DNA of 64,000 nucleotides from Pontederia crassipes (lineage: Eukaryota; Streptophyta; Magnoliopsida; Commelinales; Pontederiaceae), in assembly GCA_030549335.1 (NCBI GenBank), contig CM060189.1, positions 50,500,917 to 50,564,916 on the forward strand, written 5' to 3'. The translations under genes were made by a program, and so were the position numbers. This document shows, piece after piece, positions 1 to 15,277 of the stretch; within the stretch, counting starts at the first letter, position 1; every line of letters starts with the position of its first letter. The notes under the pieces are model-generated. The model saw only the letters and a list, made by a program, of their open reading frames with translations, made no database searches and had not been told where the DNA came from.

Positions 1-1734
1 CCACAAGTCTTTCGGGCTACATCATTGGCAGCTTTCCAACATGTGACATCTGCCCCTCCACCACATATGTCGGTGCTTTCTCCGATTCCTCGTTTATACT
101 AGCCACTCCTTATGGGGAACGAGATCCGACAGAAGTGTTTGCCCATCTACAAGAACTTGCGCCCACTTATTTGTCCCCACATGAGCATGCATATTACACA
201 CCTCCTGCACAGCCTCAGCTTGACTATGCATCCATGCATAGCTGGGAATCCATGTACGATGAGCAACTTCGTCAGGCAGGAGAGTTGCACGCTATTCCAA
301 AAGAACAACATCGACAAGCCCAAGAGTTGACCACCATTCGAGTTGACTTCAGGGATATGCCCATAGTTGACCACCATTCGGCCGCCAACTTGCCCTCTCT
401 ATGTCTCTTGCAATCGGGACGTCCAGACCCTTGCACATATCACGGCCGAGATCAACTGACAGCCGAGGATCATCACCAACAATTGTTGCGGCCGTGACCA
501 ACTTTCTTCTTCAACATCACCGACAATTAGCCTTTGCATCACGGTCGAGATGCCATCTTGAAGCACAAAGTTCATGGACGTTCCTTTCATGACCGAGATT
601 CCATCGAGGTTCATCGACGTTTCTTCATACCAGCCATCTCTCTTCACTGACATATATACATTGTGACTGAGACCCTTCATGGTCGAGGATCTCCATCGAC
701 ATATACTATGGCTGAGACCTCACTTCCTTCGGAGCATTGCACCGCACGAAATCGTCACCTCTCTTCCTTGGGCTATTTTTATTTTTGGATGAGGTGATTT
801 GCTAATATTTGGTGGGGGCATCGCGATCGACGACATCCAGACGCCCAGTCCGCGCCACAATCTTCACAATTAATTTCATATCCGAAAGATTATTATTTGA
901 CCAAGCCTGCCTACCAAGATCATTTTGAAAGAATGTATGCTATACGAGTCAACGCCACTAGATTTTCAGACACCGAAATACTCGAGGAGTACAATTTATT
1001 TGCTGATATCCATTTATTATTTTCCCAAATTAGTCTTTCATATTTTATTCAACAGTGGTGGCCGACTTATGAAGTCCTTACTATGGAAATCTTGTCATCT
1101 TTCGAGTCTTCAATTTGGATGGCAGACAATATGATCAGCCCCGCATTTCTTTTCAACAATATGATCAGCCCCACATTGACTTTAGAAGATTTTAATAATA
1201 GTTATGGATTTCTCAACTATGGGGCTCGTTCTGTTCCTACTGTCATGCTGAAGATTTTTGGAAATAGATAACCGAAGAAGATCGATTGGTTTGGAGCACA
1301 TCTGAAGAAAGCACAATTCAAAATCTTGTCCTGCGCTTTGTCCACCGCATGCTTAGAAATACCCTTAGTGGACGATGTGGCAGTGATGGAGCCATCTCAG
1401 AGGGGGAATTATTCTTGATCCATAGCATGCTCCACAGGACGTAGGTCAATGTCGGTGCCTTCCTCATCCGTCATCTTCAACGCCGTACTACTCATCGGAG
1501 CGGCAGCATCAATATGAGCATCCTTATCACGCTAATAGCTCAACACTTCAGACTGGACCTGGACAACTTCAATTCGTCCCTGGAATTGCCCACCTCAACC
1601 GGCGAACCATTCTAGTCATGGGCCTCGCCAAGACCAACAATGCAGGAGCAAAGTTTTTATTTTTAAAGACAGTGATTTGGAGGTGCCCTACAGTGACCGG
1701 AATTCATTTACAAAGTACCTTATCCTCTACATAC
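1..1734. other. Unassigned repeat-like region upstream of copia relic
   Basis: No convincing gene is visible. Open frames are short and give no recognisable family. From about 430 to 720 a degenerate word related to GGTCGAGATCCATC recurs several times on a loose spacing, which suggests decayed repeat DNA. The stretch may include remains of the gag region of the copia element that follows, since it runs straight into the integrase-like sequence, but no gag or zinc-knuckle motif could be read. Confidence in any function is low. Confidence 0.3.
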
Positions 1735-2956
1735 TAACACTGACGATAAACCTCTGAATCTCTCAGATTTAATACATGTAGATACATGGGGTCCATTTAA
1801 GACTACTACTCATAATGGTTTCAACTTCTTTATTACTATTGTTGATGCATTCAGTCGATTAACCTGGCTTTACCTAATAAAAGCCAAATGTGATTGCCAG
1901 GGAGTGCTGGCCAATTTCCTTAACAGGGTGGAAAGACAGTTCAATGGCCATGTCAAGGTTATCAGAACCGACAATGGTTCAGAATACTTTAACGAGAATT
2001 GCAATGAGCTTTTTCAGTCGAAAGTAATGATTCGCCAGAGCAGTTGCATATACACACAAGTGTAGTTGAAAGGAAACATAGGCTTGTGTTAGAAGTGGCC
2101 AGGACACTCATGTTTCAATCAAATTTTCCAATAAAATATTGGGGAGAAAATGTACAGACTGCTGTACACATTATTAATAGGCTTCCACTCAAGGTTCTAA
2201 ACAACATCTCACCTTTTGAAAAAGCTTTTGGTAAACTGCCAGACTTTTTACACATGAAAGTCTTTGGTTGTCTCTGTTTTGCAACTAACAAAATTATTAA
2301 AGACAAATTTGATAAGAGGGCCATTGCTTGTGTCTTCATTGGTTACTCAGTCACACAAAAGGGCTATAAAGTATTGGAATTGCATTCAGGAAAGATATAT
2401 GTAACCAGGGATGTAAAGTTTTTTGAAAATGTTTTCCCTTTTAAAATCAGAGTTCAAGGAGCCACACATGAACACTCTTGTTCCTCCACAGATTAAAAAT
2501 CACTTTTTCAATTATTCAGACATTCAGCATCCATCTCAATTATACATTCCACAAAGTGATCCTCCTGAACAAGATGATTCCCTCACAGAACCTGTCCCAC
2601 AAGAATTCTTTTCATCAGAGGTCCCTGAAGCACTAGAACAGCAACCAGCTCAAATTCAGCCTCTTAGTCGATCTAAAAGGATTACAAGACCTCCCACTTG
2701 GATGAATGATTATATTGTGAGTAATCAATCCACTGTTAACACCAAGTATCCAATTCAGAATAGTGTTTCATATAAAGCTTGCTCTGCAAAGTGTATGTCT
2801 TTTATAAATTCCCTTGCTGGAGTTTTTGAACCCTATAGCTATAATCACGCTATTTCTGATCCAAAATGGATAGCAGCAATGCAAGATGAATTGACTACAT
2901 TAGAAAATAATAAGACCTAGACTGTAGTAAATTTACCACAAGGAAAGAAACCAGTG
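1735..2956 (+). mobile_element. Ty1/copia retrotransposon relic (integrase to start of RT)
   Basis: Translation in shifting frames gives a copia pol segment: integrase core, then the variable linker, then the very start of reverse transcriptase (about 2850-2953, ISDPKWIAAMQDELTTLENN followed by a stop where Trp is usual, then VVNLPQGKKPV). The sequence breaks off at 2956, exactly where the TGTCAC end of another LTR begins, so the copia copy was interrupted or truncated there. No copia sequence resumes after the gypsy-like element near 6180, so the rest is lost. No LTRs were seen. Certainly non-autonomous and inactive. Confidence 0.85.
1747..2496 (+). pseudogene. copia integrase, broken
   Basis: The first part (1747-2065) reads as the start of an rve-type integrase core with the DTWGP motif (first catalytic Asp) and RTDNGSEYF (second Asp). 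A stop and frameshift near 2062 precede an open frame from 2044 that carries VVERKHR (catalytic Glu region) and the copia-typical tail KVFGCLCF...ACVFIGYS. All three catalytic acidic positions (D, D, E) can still be seen, but the frame is broken and the zinc-binding N-terminus is not found. In an intact element this enzyme inserts the cDNA into the host chromosome. Here it is a relic. Confidence 0.85.
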
Positions 2957-4028
2957 TGTCACACCCCATTCTTCCTCTACGTCCCAGGAGCAGCGTGGGA
3001 CGGTGTGCGGCAAGGCTGGGACGCATGCGGCGCTCACTTTGGCAAAATGTCTACTTTGGCAGGATGCACACTTTGGCAGAATGCCCAGTTTGGCAGAACG
3101 CCCAATTTGGAAGCGGGGAGGGGCGATATCGTCCCGAGCAAATTCAGCTCGTCCCAAAGTGTCCGGAAGGTTGGCAGAAGCCGAGTAGGACAGCTGGCCG
3201 CGAGGATCAAGCGTTGGTTACTCGCAGGGAAGTTGGCAACCGAAGATATGATGGAGTTGCACCATATCCGTCAAGATCACGAAGGATCTCAGTAGTTCGG
3301 CCAGCCACCTTATCCCAACAAATCAGGAGGATCAGGAGGATCTTTCTAGTTGGAGATCTTGAGGAAAAGATCAGGAATCAGGTGGATTATTCCAACCAAC
3401 AACTTGATGAGCAGATCAAGGAGAATCTGCGGATATCGAGGAGGATAATTAACAGGATCTCGAGATGATCATGCAGGATCATTCTAGGCGGTTTCTGGTG
3501 AGAAGATCAGAAGGGAGCTTGAAGATAAGATCCTACGCCAACCAGGGGTTTTTGCGGATCGAGTTCGAAGGAATCGTGGAGGATTACCCGACGAGATCAT
3601 CTAGAAGAATCGAGAGGAGATCCCGGATAACAACTGAGAAGATCGTGGAGGAAGATCTCAGCTTATCAACTGGGAGATCGAGAGGATTCCTAGAATCTCG
3701 AATATACATGAGGGAGTTAGGATGTTAGTCCCTCCATACTTGTATAAATAGAGGCCTGTAGTCGGCCATTAGACTCATCTTGTACACTCGGCATTCAGCA
3801 TTCCGAGAGTTGTCGGCTTTGTTGTTTGAGAGGTGAATAAGATCCGCTTTTCCCCCACCACCTTGAGTGTTCTTTTCCATCTTGTGCTTGTCTCCACCGT
3901 GTCTATTTCCGCTACGTGTTAGTGCGGACGTCGTGAGGATGCCCGGTCAGGCTGCTTGGAGCTTCGTGCAGAGAAGGTTCAAGGCTGGTCACGCTAGAGT
4001 TCTAAATCAGGAACTTTAGTTCGTGACA
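2957..4028 (+). repeat. 5' LTR (TGTCAC...GTGACA)
   Basis: The segment starts TGTCAC and ends GTGACA, a perfect 6-bp terminal inverted repeat with the canonical TG...CA ends, and is followed four bases later by a tRNA-Met-type primer-binding site. A promoter-like TATAAATAG lies near 3743. Purine-rich GATC/GGATC words recur through 3200-3720. No second copy exists in the window, so LTR identity cannot be used for dating. The left 5-bp target duplication would be CAGTG (2952-2956) but its partner is missing. Confidence 0.8.
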
Positions 4029-4032
4029 AAGT

Positions 4033-4044
4033 TGGTACCAGAGC
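4033..4044 (+). other. Primer-binding site (tRNA-Met type)
   Basis: TGGTACCAGAGC, four bases after the LTR end, differs by one base from the usual plant LTR-retrotransposon PBS TGGTATCAGAGC, complementary to the 3' end of initiator tRNA-Met. Its position right after an LTR end supports the LTR call. Confidence 0.8.
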
Positions 4045-4231
4045 TGATATTGTTGATATCGGCGCGAGATTTCCCCATCTTGATTCGTATATAGTTGGTA
4101 TCCAATCAAGGTGATCTCGTAGAGTTTGGAATATTGGAGTGTCCAAACCGATCTGATCCCACGCACCTCGGATTTCGTGGGGTCAGAGTACGACGCTCAT
4201 ATTGTAGTCTTTGAGTCGAGTTGCGGAGACA

Positions 4232-4762
4232 ATGCCTGGAGAAGACGAAGGTCCCACAACCCGAAGCCGCACAACAGAGGCCACCGGCGAGGGCGGCCCG
4301 AGCACGAGCATGGCGGCCAGGTTCAAGGCGGCAGCGACGGCGGGGGCGCGGCCAACGTAGGCGGAGGCCTCGCGGTGGCGGGAAGGCGCTCGACTCGCGG
4401 GAGGTCCAAGGAGCCGGCGGGTTCCTTGGAGAGGCAAGTCGAGGCATTGGGGCAAGGGCTCCAGGATACGGACGCGGCGGTCCTAGGCCTGGAAGCTGCG
4501 GCGGGCCAACATGGCCTTGCACTGAAGAAAGCGCAACAGCGCTTCAAGGAATGGAGGCACGACTTTGCACCATGGAAAAAGCCATGGAGACGAAGATCAA
4601 GGCGATGAGGCCGACCTCCCCTTGATGAAGAGGCAGGTCCTCGACGCAGGAGGAATGCCGGCGCGCGCATCGATCCCCAAGTTTACGGGTCCCGAACCCC
4701 GTAAATATGATGGCGTCCATGAGGTGACTACCATCGATGGCTTTATCTGTGCTTGGAGATAA
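4232..4762 (+). pseudogene. gypsy gag, frameshifted N-terminal part
   Basis: A good start codon at 4232 opens MPGEDEGPTTRSRT, but the frame stops near 4360. Reading on in other frames gives a heptad-rich stretch (about 4430-4545: VEALGQGLQDTDAAV, then GLALKKAQQRF), a frameshift, MEARLCTMEKAMETKIKAM (to about 4610) and then PKFTGPEPRKYDG (about 4675-4715). This last motif normally opens the folded gag domain of plant gypsy elements. The domain then breaks off at a stop near 4762, so most of gag is absent. At least two frameshifts. Confidence 0.65.
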
Positions 4763-4953
4763 GCATCCAAATCGAAGTCTGAGACATGGCGTGCAGGTCA
4801 TGTCCTGGGGCAGCAACAAGGAAATTGTGTCCCAGAGTCTTCAGCGGAGTGAAGACGGTGCACCTTCGGACAGCAAGGTCGCACTAGTAGGCGAGAGGAC
4901 CTACTAGGGGGTGTGGGGTACCGACCACATCCCGAGACAACAGCAAGAAAGCG

Positions 4954-5481
4954 ATGTCTCGAAGAAGGCGGACGAGAAGGGACGCCCAGCCGGCAAAAAG
5001 AACGACGGAGTGCGACAAGAAGGCGGGCCTGACGGCCATGGAGTCGACTTCGGACGAAGGAGGAGGAACCGCCCACATGGGTTCCATCATGGCCTTATCG
5101 GCCACAGCAGGCACCATCCCCACCCGGGGCAAGAAGCAGGCCACGAGGGGCCTGATGTTCGCAGAGGTCGAAGTGAAGAGCTCCACGACGACCGCCCTGA
5201 TTGACACAGGGGCGACACATACCTTCTTGGCTGAACAAGAGGCAGCTCGACTGAACATTTCGTACGTTAGGGAGCCCGGTCTTGTGAAGACGGTGAACAC
5301 TGCATCCCAGCCCATCCTCGGCGTGGCCAGAGATGTTCCGGTGCGGATCGGAACATGGGAAGGCGCTCTCGACATGACGGTCGTCGAGCTGGACGACCGT
5401 CGTCTTGTTCTCGGCATGGACTTCATCGACATCTTCAAGGAGGTAATGCTGACCCGTGAAGGTCTTTGGTTGGTGTTATAG
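4954..5481 (+). pseudogene. Retropepsin-like aspartic protease fragment of gypsy pol
   Basis: An open frame of 175 codons. Residues 66-80 give the usual lead strand, then ALIDTGATHTF places the catalytic Asp-Thr-Gly at residues 84-86; the C-terminal half ends RRLVLGMDFI, the second conserved strand of plant gypsy proteases. The family cleaves the Gag-Pol polyprotein as a homodimer. Normally the frame runs on into reverse transcriptase, but here it stops at 5481 and no RT follows. The first 60 residues are basic and low complexity and may not be native. The protease core is intact by eye, but the element context is dead. Confidence 0.7.
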
Positions 5482-5502
5482 GGAGGACGACATGAAGTAC
5501 CA

Positions 5503-6084
5503 GTGACTAGGGAGGAGCCTAAGTCACACGCATTGGCAGCGATCTCGAGGGAGGAGACATGCAAACGCAGCTCTGCGGCCGAGCGGGTCGAAGAGAGGGT
5601 TTCTCTAGAATATCGGAGAAATGTGGACGAGTTGATGGTGCGAGTGCTGAGACTCGAAGGGCTCGTCCCAACCATCCGCACCTGTGAAGAGAAGTTCAGA
5701 GGCGCGATGGCCAGAGAGGTGGCGAAGTCGGAGAAGCGACTCACCAACCGGATCGTCTTCGTGGAGGAAGAGATCACCCGGCAGCGTGCTCGCATCGAGG
5801 AGCACACCCAAAAGAGCAGCGTGGCGTGGGATGAGCCTGATGATGCAAGCTCATCGGCCTCGAATGGAGGAAAGGCCCGCACTCGGGGTGGCAAAGGATG
5901 GAAGCGCTTGCGACGGATCGAACTCAGGTGCTGGACGTGCGACGGTCCCCATCTCCAACGGGCTTGTCCCAACGATCCCAGCGAGATACTTGACGACGAC
6001 GGAGGTTCGAGGGATTGGCCGACCGACGAGGTGGCCAAGTTGAGGGACTTCCATGGTCGGATCCAACATGGGAGGGTCCGCTGA
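5503..6084 (+). pseudogene. Coiled-coil plus zinc-knuckle protein of gypsy-like element
   Basis: A 193-codon open frame lying 22 bases after the protease frame. Residues 66-105 are rich in Glu/Arg/Lys with heptad-like spacing and probably form a coiled coil. Residues 143-155 read CWTCDGPHLQRAC, a CX2CX3HX4C zinc knuckle as found at the end of many plant gypsy Gag proteins. An acidic stretch follows. Gag zinc knuckles bind the element RNA. Its position downstream of the protease is abnormal (gag normally precedes it). It could be a displaced Gag C-terminus or an added accessory frame. Confidence 0.55.
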
Positions 6085-6489
6085 GGGGTCCGGGGATCGG
6101 GTGCGAGGCGGCCGAAGCCAGCGGCGACCGCCCCAAGCGTGGAGACATCGAGGAGGATGGCCTTCACTGAAGTTGGCAAGAGGAAGCTGAAGACTTCCTG
6201 TGGATTATAAAATCAATTTCGTCTCTTCCCCAATCGCTCTCTCTCCTCGTTTGTTTCTAATTCAGATCTAAAATGGTTTTCATCAGAGTAGCCAATTGCA
6301 ATAGGCTATTTTGTTCACTGGAAATGTCAAGACACAGAAATCAAAGATATATGAGAAGAAAGAAGTTCATGAAAGGTTACCTGCAGCATAGTTAGTGAGT
6401 CCAACTTCAAGCCCATAGCGTGGGAGCTCATGAGAATAAGCTGATGCAAGGATCAAATCACCAGCTATACTAATTATGTCAGATTGGCC

Positions 6490-7562
6490 TCCTCATCCTG
6501 TCAATCTTCTGCTTCTTCCATTTGTAGGCAGCTTAGGCGCTGTGATGGCAACGACTTCGTCAGGGAAAATGTAATCACCAGAAGAGGTTGTTGCATCCCT
6601 CCTTCTCTTGTCTTTCCTCGGCAACTTCTTCTGAACCATACCAACATCACCCACTTCTCCAAAGCTGCGCTCCGAATTCAGCCACTCCTCTAAAAGTATG
6701 ACCCTCTCCTCCTCCAAGTCGGGAGCAGCCGTCCTGAAGTGCTCCTCCAGCGTCCTCTCCAAGACGCCTCTACATCTTTGGACGCGCTCGGCCGGCTCTT
6801 CTTCCGCGCCAGCGGAAGCCTCAAATTTTGCGTAGCTGATCCACACCTTCAGGTGCTGCGTCCGGTCGTACAGCCGCCGGGCTCTCTCATGTTCTTTCTC
6901 TGCTATTTCGAAATCAATGTACGCCTTCAAACTTTGCGTACAGTCGTTCGACCTCGTTATACCGCAGTTCAAACTTCCACAACCAGGCCGGTGTGTCCGG
7001 GCGCCAGGTCATCCACCGCTCGAACACCTGGCGGGCGGAGGCGACGTCGCGCAGCATCTCCTCCATGAGGACGCACTTGGACCAGAGCTGGTCAGCGCGA
7101 GGAAGGAGGGAGACCGCGCGGTCCCAGACGTTGCGCGCGTGGCCGACGGAGCGGCCGCGCATCTCAAACTCGGCGTACTTGATCCATGCAGTGGGGTTGC
7201 GGTAGTCGGCGTCGAGAGCGCGCTCCCAGACGGAGCGGGCGCGGGGGACGTCCTTCTGAGACTCCTCCCAGAGGGCGTACTTGATAAGGTGGAGGTCTTC
7301 GAGCGGACGCCGCCGCCGCCACCGTCGCGAACGAGTTTTTCGAGCTTGCTGCGCTTGCGGAGGCGATAATCCCCAGCTCCGATGCCTCCATAATTTTCCA
7401 CTTCACGTTCACGTCCGCCTCCCGCCGCTCCCAGGCCTCCCGAACTATTTGCTCGGCGGTGATACGGATGGCAGCCGGCGTCTTATTCCTGACGTGAGTT
7501 GGCCGGGGCAGCACGTCCCTCTTCATGACCAGAATCGGATCGCCGGCCGAGGACGACATCAT
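6490..7562 (-). pseudogene. Crooked-neck/CLF1-like splicing factor, processed pseudogene
   Basis: Minus-strand translation matches the HAT-repeat splicing factor Crooked neck (Clf1/CRNKL1/Syf3), a scaffold of the NineTeen complex in the spliceosome. The N-terminus reads VRNKTPAAIRITAEQI from 7562 down; a frameshift near 7400 leads to [15 protein letters not shown]; another frame gives [20 protein letters not shown] (around 7200) and [19 protein letters not shown] (around 7120). After [10 protein letters not shown] (near 6990) the sequence jumps straight to [20 protein letters not shown] (about 6890), so the central HAT repeats, roughly 400 residues in family members, are missing. The C-terminus follows (LLEEWLNSERSFGEVGDV, then DYIFPDE). 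There are no introns. Intronless copy, internal deletion and several frameshifts point to a retrocopy that has decayed. No flanking poly(A) was seen. Confidence 0.85.
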
Positions 7563-8394
7563 GTGGCTGCGGAGAAGGGAAGACGAACACGGCGAAGAAG
7601 ACTAGTAATATCTGTTTCACCCTACGAGTCGCCTGACTATTTCTAATCTGCCAGTTGTAATTCAACTGTATTTCTAACTCTGTTAGGCTTACAATTCCTA
7701 TTAGGAAAACATTTTTTTTAAACGAAACTTTATCAAATATTTTGCATCTATTATTAATAATATTACAGCTATTTAACACCCATAATTTAGAAACACTCTT
7801 AAATAATTTGTAGAGAATAAAAAAATCGTAAATTATAGATGATACTAGATGGTGTAAAAAAAATTCGATCAATACGAAAAATTCGATTCATAAAAATAAA
7901 AATTAGGAGTTCTAATATGATTTAATTTTATTTTTAATAAATTAAAATTCATCCAATAATATTACAATCCGTAAAAGTCCGTGAAGTCCTTTTTCATTTC
8001 TATAATTAATTCATAAGTTATTCATTTTTTACTATATATATAATAGTTTTTTATATAAAATTTCATATTTTTTTATTACATTATCGAACTTTAATTTGGT
8101 AATTTAAAAATTTTAGTAGTATATTTTATATTTAATATAATATTAAATACTTTTATTTTAATTTATTATATATATTAAATATAATTATCTAGAGCCTCAA
8201 AAAAATTATTTGAAAAAATTGAACATTTTTTATTTGTTTTCAATGATTTAGGATAACTTTTTTATTTTAAAAAATCGATTAAAAATAGCAGGTGATTTTC
8301 GTGCATCTATTGATCCGAACTAAATTTTGATAAACGCAAATTATGTAAGAATGAATAAATAAGGAAAAAAAGGGCGATAAGGGGAAGTTATGAT
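7563..8394. other. AT-rich intergenic stretch, upstream of CDPK gene
   Basis: About 830 bases of AT-rich DNA with many short A and T runs, no open frame worth calling and no repeat ends that I can match. The last 200 bases probably belong to the promoter of the kinase gene. Confidence 0.5.
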
Positions 8395-8422
8395 TTAATC
8401 AGCTCTCATCAATCTGCACGTC

Positions 8423-8428
8423 CACGTG
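8423..8428 (+). promoter_or_regulatory. G-box / ABRE-like site upstream of CDPK
   Basis: CACGTG in the context CCACGTGTC, about 195 bp before the start codon. This is the core bound by bZIP and bHLH factors, and CCACGTGTC fits the abscisic-acid response element consensus. It lies just ahead of a CT-rich then GA-rich leader (8490-8590) that looks like a 5' UTR, so the position is right for a proximal promoter element. Activity is inferred only. Confidence 0.45.
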
Positions 8429-8620
8429 TCACGCATCTCCTTGGTCTTTGGCCCCGATTCGAATGACACGGGAGAAAATAACGGAGAAGCACCCGCCATT
8501 CTTCTCTCTCCCTCTTTCTTTCCTTTCTCTCTCCTTCTGGGAGGAGGAAGAAAGAGAGAAGACGACGAGAGGAGGAAGAAGAAGAAGCAAAGAAGCTCAG
8601 GAGACGGCGAGCGGCAGCCG

Positions 8621-12481
<3,861 letters not shown>

Positions 12482-15274
12482 ATCACCAGTGCATGCATTG
12501 CATGTACAATAATGGTTAAAAAGGAACCTAAGAATTCATCACGTCATTTTATATCTTTGTCCGCCTAATTATTTTGACACCAATACATACACTTGAGGTC
12601 TTCTAAGAGGAATCATATTAGCCCAAAATATGCTATTTGATTGTAACTAATTAAAGGGACTCCAAAAATTAGTATTATTCTTGAGAGAGAAAAAAAGAGT
12701 CCTGAAGATGTAATTTATTTTATTTTCAGCGGTTGGAGATAAATTTTGATGAAGTTTGTGCGGGAGATGCAATATTTACGCCCAAGATTAATTAATTAAT
12801 TCTTTTAAATGATTTTTATTAGTGAAGCTAATTCCATGAAAACAATATAATTATGTGTTCGGATACGTTTCTTGAACTTGACTCAAATATAATATAATAA
12901 TCGATGAGATATTTTTGAAACAAAAAGTTGAATTCCTTCATTCACTCCATTTTTTATTTTTTTTCAATTTTAAATTAAATTATATACTGGTGACAAAATA
13001 AATGATGATTGTACCTACAAAGATTGGTCGTTAATATAGCCCACTAAGCATTAACAATATTACTATATTATTTAATCATTGTATAAAAAAGTAACTAATT
13101 ATGAATAAGATACTTAGTGGGCTAAGATTAATGACAATATTTGTGAGAGGTTAAATTGCTTTAAAAACCCTCTTATTAATATTACTGTTCCATTATTACA
13201 TGACAAGGTAATAATTAATTGTATTAACTGTTATGATTGTGTGGCTCTAGTTTTCTTTCTTCTCAATAATGTGATATTTAAAGCTGTATTTCTTAGTGCC
13301 TGAGTAGGGAGTTACAAAAGAATACAATATATTGTAACATAAAAAATGAAATTCTTTATTTATCTTCTTTATATTCTTTATATTCTTCCCACATTTTTTT
13401 ATCATTAGTCAGTCCACTAGGTATATTATGAATATTACTCGGTTACTGCATTATTGCATGGTGTGATCATATAAAATCATATTAATTCTAAGAGGGCGTT
13501 TCTAGATAGAAAGGTATATTTCTAGATTATCAAGTCATTTTATATTAAATAATCTGAACTCACCAAGTTACTCTATTTACTTGTGATAGTAATCTAGATT
13601 GTCTATGCCTATAAAGTGGAAATTGTGGTAATGCATATTGTCTAAACAATTCACATTATTTATGAAATGTCAATATAAATTACTTATGGTAGGGCTGATA
13701 ATTTTGATTGTCACTTGAGTGATAAAATTTTAAATTTTACTTTTCACGTCTTTTCGAAACTTTATTTAAATAAATTATAAATATAATCAAATAAATCTTA
13801 ACATGTCTTAATAGTTTTATTATTATCAATCACAATAATATTATTATTACTAAATAGATATTTATCAATTCTATTATTGCATTATTAATCAACGTATTAG
13901 TTATTTTCTTATTACTTATTGTAGTTTAACAATTCATAATATTTATTATGACTATATTATTATCATATTTCTATAAAATAGACCAATTATTTTATACATT
14001 TTAACTTTATAGATCTAGAATATGTGTTTGTGATTTACACAATTGAAATTAAATTATATAAATATTTAACCGTAACTATTTTGATCAAGAATATATTAAT
14101 AAAAATTATTAAAAACAGTAAATCTTTGTCATATTGTAAATAACTAATATGAATTATGATTACTTATACATATTAAACAAAAATAATATACATTATTTGA
14201 CAATTTAATAAATGAAAATTCTTTTGAGTGGCCTACCCACCATGTTTGTCCATTCCTTTTGTCACTTTCTTATTTGAAACGAGTAATATATGAGAGACCT
14301 CCTTTTTTCCCCTCTAAATAAATAAGAGATTTTTTTTGTGTGCAACAAATTTTCTCCTTTCTTTGTTAAAATGGCATACCTTTTTTTTAGTGACTCCAGA
14401 TATGTTAAAGGTGATTATATTACTGTAATACCTCTAAAATTCGAATACAATAGAGCTTCTTCTCCACCGATGTTAACTATTATTTACTTTTTTATTTTGG
14501 ATTCTCATAGATCCATATAAAATACTGAATAATAAATCATCAACAACTAATAATCAACCAATAACAACTATTATAATAAAAGTGTCAAAGCTGACGTATT
14601 TGTTGTTTCCGAATGGATCTCATATTCATTCTATTACATCAAAGTAACAACTAACACTTAATAAAATAAAATAAACTAAATGACTGTATTTTAAGACAAG
14701 GACATAGAATATTCATAAGTAAAAAATACTCACTATATAAAAGCATTACAAATGGGTAAGAAAGCTTAATAAAAATAAGCAAGCTTTTGGTATGATAAAT
14801 AAATCCATTTTATTCTATTATGCTCTTTCTATTCTTTTTTTTTCTTTTTTTGCTATGTTCTACTTTTCTGTTCTATTCTTTTCGTTATTTCTATTTTATT
14901 ATTTTACTACATTTTTTATTTTAATAATTACATATGACATGTATTATGTGTTGTACTAATGCAAGCTTGACTTATTTTAGTATGACAATCATGACACTTT
15001 CATGCAGGGGTCAAGATTAATCAAAACAGGACAAAAAAAATGGATATCTCATATCTAATAAAAATAAATTAATTTACAAATCGTAGGGTTACAGGGCTAT
15101 TAATACATACTATTAATGTTAGGGTGATGAAATTATTATTATCCATCTTAACTACTCGGTGATGGGATTATTGAAACCTATCTTTTACTCTATTCTATTC
15201 ACAATCAATGCCAATGAAGTCCTCATTTACATTTTTCCGACAGATCGTAGAGTTGTGGTAGCGTCGACATACAT
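12482..15274. other. AT-rich intergenic region
   Basis: Downstream of the kinase gene come 2.8 kb of AT-rich sequence with no supportable gene. The first few hundred bases presumably hold the 3' UTR and polyadenylation site. A small hairpin-forming inverted repeat (13037-13124) is listed separately. Stretches near 13495-13680 and 14280-14540 look like decayed transposon or MITE material, but no matching ends could be paired. Confidence 0.5.
13037..13124. repeat. 88-bp MITE-like inverted repeat
   Basis: TAGCCCACTAAG (13037-13048) and its exact reverse complement CTTAGTGGGCTA (13113-13124) flank 64 AT-rich bases. The inner sequence is partly self-complementary too. This could be a solo hairpin or the remains of a MITE. 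No target duplication is obvious. Confidence 0.45.
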
Positions 15275-15277
15275 TAG
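15275..15277. repeat. Left 3-bp target duplication (TAG) of CACTA element
   Basis: TAG immediately before CACTACAAG; the same TAG follows the right end at 24943-24945. CACTA elements make 3-bp duplications. Confidence 0.8.

Larger units (their letters stand above)
2957..6180 (+). mobile_element. Truncated Ty3/gypsy-type LTR element (one LTR, gag and protease pieces)
   Basis: A 1072-bp left LTR (2957-4028) is followed by a PBS-like site, a broken gag, a retropepsin-like protease and a coiled-coil/zinc-knuckle frame. GC content is visibly higher than in the surroundings. No reverse transcriptase, RNase H, integrase or right LTR is present: recognisable coding ends at 6084 and the compositional change to ordinary sequence lies near 6180-6200. 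It is either a truncated gypsy copy or a large non-autonomous derivative cut at its 3' side. It sits directly against a copia relic on its left. Confidence 0.8.

Noticed and set aside
2957-3470. Open frames at the start of the LTR as host genes
   Set aside because: They lie inside a well-bounded LTR and have no domain.
4884-6179. A 431-codon minus-strand open frame
   Set aside because: It is antisense to the protease and zinc-knuckle frames, which show recognisable motifs on the plus strand. GC-rich shadow.
8426-8620. In-frame upstream Met extending the CDPK by 65 residues
   Set aside because: The internal MGNCCS is the conserved myristoylation start, and upstream sequence has the look of a pyrimidine/purine-rich leader.
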